DNA from: Candidatus Dormiibacterota bacterium
GTDB lineage: Bacteria; Chloroflexota; Dormibacteria; Dormibacterales; Dormibacteraceae
NCBI GenBank assembly: GCA_024280995.1
Contig: JAMXLM010000018.1
Coordinates: 310,001-374,000 of the forward strand
Reading direction: 5' to 3'
DNA length: 64,000 bases
The notes below the pieces were generated by a model. The model did no database searches. It worked only from the letters and a program-made list of their open reading frames with translations, and was not told the origin of the DNA. Both the position numbers and the translations under genes were made by a program. This document shows positions 55,018 to 61,666 of this stretch, in pieces. How positions within the stretch are numbered: the stretch's first letter is position 1; each line of letters starts with the position of its first letter.

Positions 55018-56659
55018 CGGACGCGTAGGTCGAGTCCATCCCCCGGTAGCTGAGCCCTCGCGCGCCCAGCGTGCGCGCCTGGGTGTAGGGAGTGTCGGAT
55101 GCGTAGTGGACGATGCCGAGGTCGAAGTGCGCCTGCGCCATGTTGACGCTCTCGCCCACCGGGTAGCGGTCCGGCTGCCCGATCTCATAGCTGGCGTCCA
55201 GGTACGGCCCGGCCTCCATCTCGACCACCGTGTAGCGCCCCTGGTAGTAGAAGTCGAGGTATTCGCGGTTCTGCAGGAAGGTCCCGCGCACAGTGACGGC
55301 GCGCTGATTGTCGAGCGCCGACCCGTAGACGAGGTTCGGCTGGACGTCGCCGGCGGTGAAGCAGTTGTCGAGCCAGTAGGTGTTGCCCGAGTGCTCGTTG
55401 TAGACGACGTTCGGGATCATCACGTCCCCGACGTCGGCGTTCAGCGTCGCCGCCTTGCCGAGAACGTACACGCCTGCGACCCACGCCGACTGCTCGGCGA
55501 CCTGGCGGAGGATGTGATACGCGGCCTCACCGAGCGGATAGTCGACGTTGATGATGCAGGCGTCCGACTCGCGCAGCCTGTTCTCGTCGACCGCGCCGAC
55601 GCGCGGGTCGATGGCCGAGGCGTCGAGCTTCGAAAGCATGAAGATCTGCGCCGCCGAGTCGACGCCGGTGCCGACCGCGGGGATGTGGCGCACGCCGTTG
55701 CCCGCCTCCAGGTCCGCGCGCCAGCGGCGCAGCCTCTCGCGCTCGGGGCTCGCGTCGAAAAGACGCCGCGCGCCGTAGTAGAGCCAGTTCTGGCGGGAGG
55801 CGCGGCTGTGCCCGGCTTCGAGCTTGCGCCTCTCCTCGTCGAGGTCGGGGTCCGTCTTGTGGATCCAGTCGACGATGTCGCTCTCGATGCGCCGAGCCAC
55901 GCCGGTCAGCACGTTCACCAGGCTGTGCGCGTTGGAGGACACGAAGTAGACCGGTGCGTCGCGCGCGCCCAGGTCTTCCATCGCCGCGGCGATCGGCAGC
56001 CACCAACGGCTGGCGTTGCGCGCGAACCCGAGGTGACTGCCGCCGATCAGGCGCAGCACGATGCGGCACTCGTCGCGCTTGATGGCGGCGATGTTGGCGT
56101 CGAACGAGTCGCCCCACGCGTCGTGCAGCCTGCGCCAATCGTCCGGCGTGGCCCCGGCGGCGTGCATCGCGTCGTCGTCGGAGAGGTCGACGTCCTGGAG
56201 TGAGCGATGGAGCTTGTTCCACTCGATCTGGAAGGCGACCAGCGTCGGCACCAGGTCGTCGATGTCCGAGCTCGAGGCGATGAGCACCGCGAGCGTGTTC
56301 TTGCCGTCGTTGTACCAGCGGCGGCGCCTCGCCGGCGCCTTGACGGCCTGCCAGCCGAGGATGTCGTCGCCGAGCACAGCCCGGAACCCCTGCGGGCTCT
56401 GGCCCATGATCACCCGCCGGCAGCGGTTGATCGCCGACGGCAGGCGCCGGACGGCGTAGAGAAGGGCGCCCATGTCGGACTGGGGCTGGGCGGCGAGCGG
56501 GTGGAGGACCGATCCCATCCCTAGGTGGGCCTGGACGAGGGACTCGACCTTGATCTCCCCGGAGCTCTGGAGCATGGTCGTGTACGTGCGCACGTAGAGC
56601 TCGACGGCATGCCTTCCCGTCCAGCCTGTCGGCGGCGCTGTTGTCGGAGGCCCTTCCAT
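54959..56659 (-). CDS. Large protein with nucleoside-phosphorylase-like C-terminal half, unknown
   Basis: A 566-residue protein from ATG 56659. The N-terminal ~300 residues match nothing I know; they include 'IGGSHLGFARNASRWWLPIA' and 'PVYFVSSNAHSLVNVLTG'. The C-terminal half shows features like purine nucleoside phosphorylases: 'GKAATLNADVGDVMIPNVV' and 'VVEMEAGPYLDA', with 'QNREYLDFYYQG' between. These suggest binding of a nucleoside or phosphorylated sugar, but catalysis is unproven. No signal or TM. Its 3' end overlaps the CDF gene by 59 bases; its start is divergent from a secreted protein gene. Confidence 0.65.
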   Translation of the reverse strand: MEGPPTTAPPTGWTGRHAVELYVRTYTTMLQSSGEIKVESLVQAHLGMGSVLHPLAAQPQSDMGALLYAVRRLPSAINRCRRVIMGQSPQGFRAVLGDDILGWQAVKAPARRRRWYNDGKNTLAVLIASSSDIDDLVPTLVAFQIEWNKLHRSLQDVDLSDDDAMHAAGATPDDWRRLHDAWGDSFDANIAAIKRDECRIVLRLIGGSHLGFARNASRWWLPIAAAMEDLGARDAPVYFVSSNAHSLVNVLTGVARRIESDIVDWIHKTDPDLDEERRKLEAGHSRASRQNWLYYGARRLFDASPERERLRRWRADLEAGNGVRHIPAVGTGVDSAAQIFMLSKLDASAIDPRVGAVDENRLRESDACIINVDYPLGEAAYHILRQVAEQSAWVAGVYVLGKAATLNADVGDVMIPNVVYNEHSGNTYWLDNCFTAGDVQPNLVYGSALDNQRAVTVRGTFLQNREYLDFYYQGRYTVVEMEAGPYLDASYEIGQPDRYPVGESVNMAQAHFDLGIVHYASDTPYTQARTLGARGLSYRGMDSTYASAIAVARRILQREEALVATK

Positions 56660-56718
56660 GTGTATGGACTTACAAAACCATAAAGATGGGCCGGTTTGGC
56701 CGTGCAACAGTTGTTTGC

Positions 56719-57444
56719 ATGTTCACAAAGCTCGCCAGGAATCGATATCTACGTGTCACCGCGCTCGCCGTCGGGGCGGTGGCGGTGGCCGGCGCGGCCG
56801 TCGTCATCACCGCCTCCGCCGCCGGCATGTCCTTCGGCTTCAAGCCCTCCGCGTCGACCCAGTCCGCGGTCGACGCCAACTCCACGAAGGTCTCCTCGGC
56901 CATCTGCAGCGACTTCATGAAGCAGTTCGCGGTCGAGATCGGCAAGAGCCAGGCTGAGATCAACGCCGCGTTCCAGAAGGCGATCGCAGACACCCTGGCC
57001 GACGAAGTCAAGAACGGGCAGATGACGCAGGCCCAGGCCGACATGCTGAAGCAGCGGCTGGCCAACCAGACGCCGTGCACCTTGCCGAGCAAAGTCGGTA
57101 GGGACGGTGGCGAGAACGCGCTGGGCGCATTCATGCAGCAGTACCTGAGCGCTGCCGCCGCGGCCCTCGGCATCACGGAAACGCAGCTCTCCACCGACCT
57201 CAAGGGCGGCCAGTCGCTGTCTCAGGTCGCGGCCGCTCAGAACGTCACCGAAGCGGACTTCCGGACCAAGCTGATCGCCAACCTCAAGCCGGCGTTGGAC
57301 CAGGCCGTGACGAGCAAGAAGCTGACTTCCGCTCAGGAGCAGGCGATCATCAACCGGCTTCAGACAGGCCCGCTGCCGCTGTGGAGCAAGCCGGCGCCCA
57401 GGAAGCCCAAGCCGTCCGCCTCGGCCACGCCCTCGCCTGCCTAG
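56719..57444 (+). CDS. Secreted helical repeat protein, unknown
   Basis: A ~241-residue protein from ATG 56719 with a signal or anchor (about 10-36: 'VTALAVGAVAVAGAAVVI') and two or three repeated short helical modules, each reading 'ADEVKNGQMTQAQADMLKQR' or 'TSKKLTSAQEQAIINRL', with 'LGITETQLSTDLKGGQSLSQ' between. The Pro/Lys tail is basic. The modules resemble YckD/DUF2680-type sequences found in Firmicutes. Function is unknown; an envelope protein is inferred. No clear ribosome site precedes the start. A small inverted repeat TATGG/CCATA (56663-56682) lies in the divergent promoter region. Confidence 0.7.
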   Translation: MFTKLARNRYLRVTALAVGAVAVAGAAVVITASAAGMSFGFKPSASTQSAVDANSTKVSSAICSDFMKQFAVEIGKSQAEINAAFQKAIADTLADEVKNGQMTQAQADMLKQRLANQTPCTLPSKVGRDGGENALGAFMQQYLSAAAAALGITETQLSTDLKGGQSLSQVAAAQNVTEADFRTKLIANLKPALDQAVTSKKLTSAQEQAIINRLQTGPLPLWSKPAPRKPKPSASATPSPA

Positions 57445-57473
57445 AGCTCTCGATTCGCTAGCATCGTCGCCAC

Positions 57474-57542
57474 GGCGCGATGAGGCTCGCTCCTTGAACC
57501 GCCGGGCCCCCTAACCAGGGGCCTGGCTGATGGCCTCTACCA
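57474..57542 (+). promoter_or_regulatory. Fluoride riboswitch (crcB motif)
   Basis: The sequence matches the fluoride aptamer pattern: GGCGCGATGAGGC, then CGCTCC, TTGAACCGCC, a GC stem (GGCCCC/GGGGCC) and GGCTGATGGCCTCTACC. Stems: GCGA with TCGC (57477-57480 and 57487-57490), GAGGC with GCCTC (57482-57486 and 57533-57537), GCCGGGCCCC with GGGGCCTGGC (57501-57526). The match is by memory of the Thermotoga and consensus sequences. Confidence 0.88.
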
Positions 57543-57578
57543 ACTATTCGATCTTCGGTTGGCAGAGGAGGAGCGCAA
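57534..57578 (+). promoter_or_regulatory. Translational expression platform of the fluoride riboswitch
   Basis: CCTCT-A-CCAAC (57534-57544) can pair with GTTGG-C-AGAGG (57558-57568). This hides the 5' part of the Shine-Dalgarno AGAGGAGGAG (57564-57573), seven bases before TTG 57579. CCTC is also the 3' arm of aptamer stem P1, so ligand binding should free the ribosome site and switch translation on. No U tract follows, which argues for translational rather than transcriptional control. Confidence 0.65.
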
Positions 57579-58748
57579 TTGGACACGTTGGCGACCGCGA
57601 CCATCGCGGCCCTGTTGATCCTGGTCGCCTCGATGCTCAGCGTCGAGCTGGCGCTGTCGGCGGCGATCATCGAGATCGTGCTCGGCGTGATCGCCGGCAA
57701 CTTCCTCCACCTGCAGAGCACTGCGTGGATCGACTTTCTCGCCGGCTTCGCGGGCATCCTGCTGACCTTCCTTGCCGGAGCCGAGGTCGACCCAGGGGTC
57801 TTGCGGAGCAAGTGGCGAGAGGCGATCGGCATCGGAGGCATTTCCTTCGTTCTGCCTTTCGTCGCCGCCGGACTTTTCGCGCACTTTGTTGCCGGTTGGA
57901 ACGTCCGCCAGGCCGAGATCGCCGGCGTGGCCCTATCGACCACCTCGCTGGCCGTCGTCTACGCGGTGCTGGTCGAGACGGGCCTTACCAGGACCGACAT
58001 CGGAAAGATCATCATGGCCGCGACGTTCGTCACCGACCTCTGCACTGTCCTGGCCCTCTCGGCCCTGTTCATCACTCCGAACCCGTTTCTCATCTTGTTC
58101 GTGGTCGCATCGATCGGGTGCATCGTCGCGATGGTGGTTCTCGAGCGGTGGTTCTTTGCGCGCTACGGCAATCGAGTCATCGAGCCTGAGATCAAAGGTG
58201 CGTTCTTTGCCCTCTTTCTCTTGATGTGGACCGCGGAGATCGCGCACGGCCAGGCGGCGCTGCCGGCGTTCCTCCTCGGGCTTGCCGTCGCACCGGCCTT
58301 CCAGCGCAATCCCGAGCAGCACAAGCGGTTCCGGGTCGTGGCGTTCTCCTTCCTCACACCGTTCTTCTTCCTGAAGGGCGGGATGAACGTGAACCTGCTT
58401 GCCCTGGCGGGAGCGCTCCCCCTGCTGGCGGGCTTCTTCGCGGTCAAGGTCGGGGCGAAGTTCGCCGGAGTTCTTCCAGTGAGCCTCCGGTTCGTGCGGC
58501 CGCACGCGATGTACACGACGCTGCTGATGAGCACCGGTTTGACCTTCGGCACGATCTCGTCGGTCTACGGGCTGAACGCCGGCATCATCGACCGCGCGCA
58601 ATTCTCAGTTTTGATCACGGTCGTGATCCTGTCCGCGATAGTGCCAACGTTCTTTGCCCAGCGGTTCTTCTCTCCGCCGACGCATGCGCTGTCGGGCGAA
58701 GAAGAGATCGTGGTCGAAGACGAGGAGTTCGCCCTACGCCGAGCCTAG
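57579..58748 (+). CDS. Cation:proton antiporter (CPA2 type), fluoride-riboswitch controlled
   Basis: A 389-residue antiporter with about 12 hydrophobic helices. The inverted-helix region 'ALSTTSLAVVYAVLVETGL' and 'MAATFVTDLCTVLALSAL' corresponds to the ion-binding core; the usual Asp-Asp or Asn-Asp reads Thr-Asp, so the ion may be K+ or Na+ with altered stoichiometry. TTG 57579 follows a strong Shine-Dalgarno. Antiporters are known targets of fluoride riboswitches, so the protein probably helps cells cope with fluoride-linked acid or cation stress. It does not resemble the CrcB/Fluc or CLC-F channels. Confidence 0.9.
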   Translation: MDTLATATIAALLILVASMLSVELALSAAIIEIVLGVIAGNFLHLQSTAWIDFLAGFAGILLTFLAGAEVDPGVLRSKWREAIGIGGISFVLPFVAAGLFAHFVAGWNVRQAEIAGVALSTTSLAVVYAVLVETGLTRTDIGKIIMAATFVTDLCTVLALSALFITPNPFLILFVVASIGCIVAMVVLERWFFARYGNRVIEPEIKGAFFALFLLMWTAEIAHGQAALPAFLLGLAVAPAFQRNPEQHKRFRVVAFSFLTPFFFLKGGMNVNLLALAGALPLLAGFFAVKVGAKFAGVLPVSLRFVRPHAMYTTLLMSTGLTFGTISSVYGLNAGIIDRAQFSVLITVVILSAIVPTFFAQRFFSPPTHALSGEEEIVVEDEEFALRRA

Positions 58749-59113
58749 TTGAGATCCTCGGTGGGAGGTGTGCCGCCCAGGCGGCGCATGAGCTCCTCCA
58801 GGAGCTGCCGCGTCTCCGGGTCGGACATCAGCCGTTGCTGCATCTCCTCTGCCGATCGGCGGATCTCAGGGTCCGCCATCAGGCGCTCCGACATCGCCTG
58901 GAACCGCGAGGTCATGTCCTTCATCGCCGTCTCCTGAGCGACCTGGATCAGGATCGGCTGGCTGGCGGCGGAGACGACCGCCTCGGCCTGCAATCGCACC
59001 ATCTCGATGCCCTTGCACCCGAGGCACTCGCCCTTCAGCCCGCAGTGGCAGATCTGGGGGCGCAGATGATCCAGCGCCGCGTGGAGCTCGGAAAGATCGA
59101 CCGGTCCAGCCAT
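58745..59113 (-). CDS. Small Cys-containing hypothetical protein
   Basis: A 122-residue protein. A cysteine motif 'CHCGLKGECLGCKG' near residue 20 could bind metal or a cluster. The remainder is a long charged helix with repeats 'RLMADPEIRRSAEEMQQRLM' and 'SDPETRQLLEELMRRLGG', rich in Met and Arg. I recognise no family. ATG 59113. Its stop overlaps the convergent antiporter stop by four bases. It is downstream of the acyl-CoA ligase in the same direction. Confidence 0.6.
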   Translation of the reverse strand: MAGPVDLSELHAALDHLRPQICHCGLKGECLGCKGIEMVRLQAEAVVSAASQPILIQVAQETAMKDMTSRFQAMSERLMADPEIRRSAEEMQQRLMSDPETRQLLEELMRRLGGTPPTEDLN

Positions 59114-59124
59114 GGGGCCCCAGA

Positions 59125-60780
59125 CTACGACGCCGCGGATTTGCCCGTGTACATCCCCTCGATCTGGTCGTGGTAGCGCTCGGCGACGACCTTGCGTTTG
59201 ACGTCCAGCTTCAGCGACAGCTCGCCCGACTCCTCGGTGAAGTCCCGGTCGAGCAGCGTGAAGTACTTGATCGTCTCCCAACGTCCGAGGTGCGAGTTCA
59301 TCTCGTCGACGGTCTTCTGGATGGAGCCGTTGACGGCCTCGCGGTCCATGCCCTGCTTCTTCGCCGCGTCCCAGTCGGGGACAACGAGAGCGGTGACGTA
59401 AGGCTTGCCCTCTCCGATGGCGACCGCGCGCATCACAAGCGTGTTGCTCATGAGGCCGTGCTCGAGGGGCTGCGGGGCGATGTACTTTCCGCCCGCCGTC
59501 TTGAAGAGGGACTTCTTGCGGTCCGTGATCTTGAGGAACCCGTCGGCGTCGATCTCACCGATGTCGCCCGTATAGATCCAACCGTCCTTCAGGACCTCCG
59601 CCGTCGCGGCGGGGTTCTTGTGATAGCCGAGCATGTTGCCAGGCCCCTTCACCAGGATCTCGCCGTCGTCGGCGATCTTGATGTCGACGCCAGGAAACGG
59701 CTTCCCCACGCTCAGGAACTTGTGTTGTTCCAGGGTGTTGGAGCACACGCCTGACGACGTCTCCGTCATTCCCCAGCCGTTCAGGATCGGCACACCGATC
59801 GCCCAGAAAAACTCCTCGACCTCACGCGAAAGCGCCGCACCGCCGCTGATGAAGAAGCGCAGTCGCCCGCCCGTGAGGCGTTTGCGCAGGGCGGCGAGCA
59901 CGAGCCTGTCGGCGACGCCGTACTTCATCCGAAGCCACGGACCTGGGGATGTGGAGTGGGAATACTGCTTACCGGCGTCGATCGACCACTGGAACATCAA
60001 CCGGCTCACCTGGCTCATGCGGCGCACGCGCGACATGACGACCGAATACATCTTTTCGTACATCCGCGGGACGCTTGCCATCACCGTCGGCTGGACCTCG
60101 GGCAACTCTGTGGCCAGGTGGTCGGAGCCCCGAGAGATCCAGGTCTGCCCGCCATAGACGATGCCGACGAAGATGTCGTTGATGCGCTCGAAGACATGCG
60201 CATAGGGCAGGAACGAAAGCGACGAGTCCGCGTCGGTGATCGGGTGCACCTTGACCGCGGCGTTGCTGATGTCGACCAGGTTGCGGTGCGCCAGCTCGAC
60301 GCCCTTGGGGTCGCCGGTCGTGCCCGACGTGTAGACGATGGTGCAGAGCTGATCTGGCTCGATTCGCGCGAGCCGGCTCGCAATCTCGTTTGTCTGAGTG
60401 GGCCCTTTGCGCACCCACTGCGCGACCTCTTCGCCCATCAGCGCGATCTTCTTCAGCGAGAGCTTGGCCGCATGCGCCGGATCCGAGGCGATCCCGTACG
60501 TCGATCCGGAGTTCTCGATGATCTTGCCCGCGATCTCCGACGTGGAGTTGGGATAGATCGGGACGGTGATCGCTCCGGCCGACTGGATGGCGAAGTCGCA
60601 CCACAACCACTCGATGCTGTTCTCGCCGATCAGGACGACCGAGTCGCCTGGCCTGACGCCCGCCTCGATGAGGCCGGACGCAACGGCGAGAATGTCCCGC
60701 CGCATGTCGTTCCAGCTCTCGGTCTTCCACGCGCCGTCGACCAGGTGGTGAATGACCGCTCGGTCGCCGTATTTCGCCAC
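59125..60780 (-). CDS. Long-chain fatty-acid--CoA ligase (AMP-forming)
   Basis: An adenylate-forming enzyme that activates fatty acids to acyl-CoA, 551 residues from GTG 60780. The P-loop 'IVYTSGTTGDPKGVELAH', 'ILNGWGMTETSSGVC' and 'GWIYTGDIGEIDADGFLKIT' with 'DRKKSLFKTAGGKYI' are all present. An acyl-substrate preference cannot be read. Similarity and an open frame continue about 27 codons upstream to an ATA codon that overlaps the greA stop as ATAG, with no standard start, so the true start may be non-canonical or the gene slightly longer. Confidence 0.9.
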   Translation of the reverse strand: MAKYGDRAVIHHLVDGAWKTESWNDMRRDILAVASGLIEAGVRPGDSVVLIGENSIEWLWCDFAIQSAGAITVPIYPNSTSEIAGKIIENSGSTYGIASDPAHAAKLSLKKIALMGEEVAQWVRKGPTQTNEIASRLARIEPDQLCTIVYTSGTTGDPKGVELAHRNLVDISNAAVKVHPITDADSSLSFLPYAHVFERINDIFVGIVYGGQTWISRGSDHLATELPEVQPTVMASVPRMYEKMYSVVMSRVRRMSQVSRLMFQWSIDAGKQYSHSTSPGPWLRMKYGVADRLVLAALRKRLTGGRLRFFISGGAALSREVEEFFWAIGVPILNGWGMTETSSGVCSNTLEQHKFLSVGKPFPGVDIKIADDGEILVKGPGNMLGYHKNPAATAEVLKDGWIYTGDIGEIDADGFLKITDRKKSLFKTAGGKYIAPQPLEHGLMSNTLVMRAVAIGEGKPYVTALVVPDWDAAKKQGMDREAVNGSIQKTVDEMNSHLGRWETIKYFTLLDRDFTEESGELSLKLDVKRKVVAERYHDQIEGMYTGKSAAS

Positions 60781-60860
60781 CTGGCGGTAGAGGACGCCGA
60801 CGGTTGTCCGGTCGTCGATGGTGTTTGGGTCGATCCCCGAGACGGTGACGCCGGTGGTGG

Positions 60861-61328
60861 CTATTTGACCGCCTTGATGGTCAAGGTCAAGGTGCCCGAC
60901 GGAACCGACACGGTCACCCTGTCGCCCTTCTTGTGACCGACCAGCGCCCGGCCGACGGGAGAGTCGACCGAGATGCGTCCCGCAGACGGGTCGCTTTCGA
61001 CCGCGCCGACCAGGTGGTACGTCTCGCTCTCCCCGTCGAGGTCGACGACCTCGATCGTCGAGCCCGGCGCGGCCACGCTGGAGTGCGTGTCCCTGATGAT
61101 CTGCGCGCGGCCGATCATCTCCTGCAGCTCATAGATCCGGCCGTCCAGCAGCCCGACCTCTTCCTTGGCCTGCTCGTATTCCGGGTTGTCCTCGATGTCG
61201 CCCGGCTGGAACGCTTCCTTGAGACGTTCGCCCGCCTCGGTGCGTCGCTGCAGAGCGGTCTCGAGGTCGCGCTTGAGCTTCTCCAGCCCCTCAGGTGTAA
61301 GCAGTACAGGTTCGGTGAGGTCCATCAT
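60861..61328 (-). CDS. greA: Transcription elongation factor GreA
   Basis: Stimulates RNA polymerase to cut back stalled transcripts. 155 residues, normal length. N-terminal coiled coil (about 10-80: 'LTPEGLEKLKRDLETALQRR', 'LLDGRIYELQEMIGRAQII') and the C-terminal FKBP-like domain with 'SPVGRALVGHKKGDRVTVSV'. An acidic tip 'DIEDNPEYEQAKEE' holds the catalytic acids. A likely promoter, with -10 TATTAT, lies in the short gap shared with the divergent gene at 61361. The acyl-CoA ligase follows on the same strand. Confidence 0.95.
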   Translation of the reverse strand: MMDLTEPVLLTPEGLEKLKRDLETALQRRTEAGERLKEAFQPGDIEDNPEYEQAKEEVGLLDGRIYELQEMIGRAQIIRDTHSSVAAPGSTIEVVDLDGESETYHLVGAVESDPSAGRISVDSPVGRALVGHKKGDRVTVSVPSGTLTLTIKAVK

Positions 61329-61360
61329 TCCAGCCTTTAATCTGAATAATAGCCGGGCGT

Positions 61361-61666
61361 ATGGACCCCTCTGATCTCAGGGCCGACCTCGCCGAACGGC
61401 TGGCGAATAGTACGCCGATCGACGCCGCGACGTTCAACGCGGCGTGCTTCATGCTGACCCGCGCGCTCGAGGAGCTGGAGTTCACCACGCCCGAGGCGGC
61501 GCCCCTGGCAAGGCGCCTTTTGCGGGTCGCGGGGCGGATCGTCATCGACACCGCGGGGCCCGATTCGGCGCCCGACGTTTGGCCGAACACACGCGAGATG
61601 GCGCTGCAGTGGATCGATGAAGCGCTGCAGGCCCTGGGCTACGAGGCCCGACCGGTCGAGGGCTAG
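61361..61666 (+). CDS. Hypothetical helical protein (101 aa)
   Basis: A 101-residue soluble, helical protein ('MDPSDLRADLAERLANST', 'ACFMLTRALEELEFTTPEA'). I do not recognise it. It is divergent from greA with 32 bases between starts and convergent with the TadG-like gene with no gap at all between stops. Composition is coding-like. Confidence 0.6.
   Translation: MDPSDLRADLAERLANSTPIDAATFNAACFMLTRALEELEFTTPEAAPLARRLLRVAGRIVIDTAGPDSAPDVWPNTREMALQWIDEALQALGYEARPVEG

Noticed and set aside
57579..58748. Direct fluoride channel (CrcB/Fluc or CLC-F) identity for the riboswitch-controlled gene
   Set aside because: The protein has the length and helix pattern of a CPA2 antiporter, with no Fluc or CLC motif.
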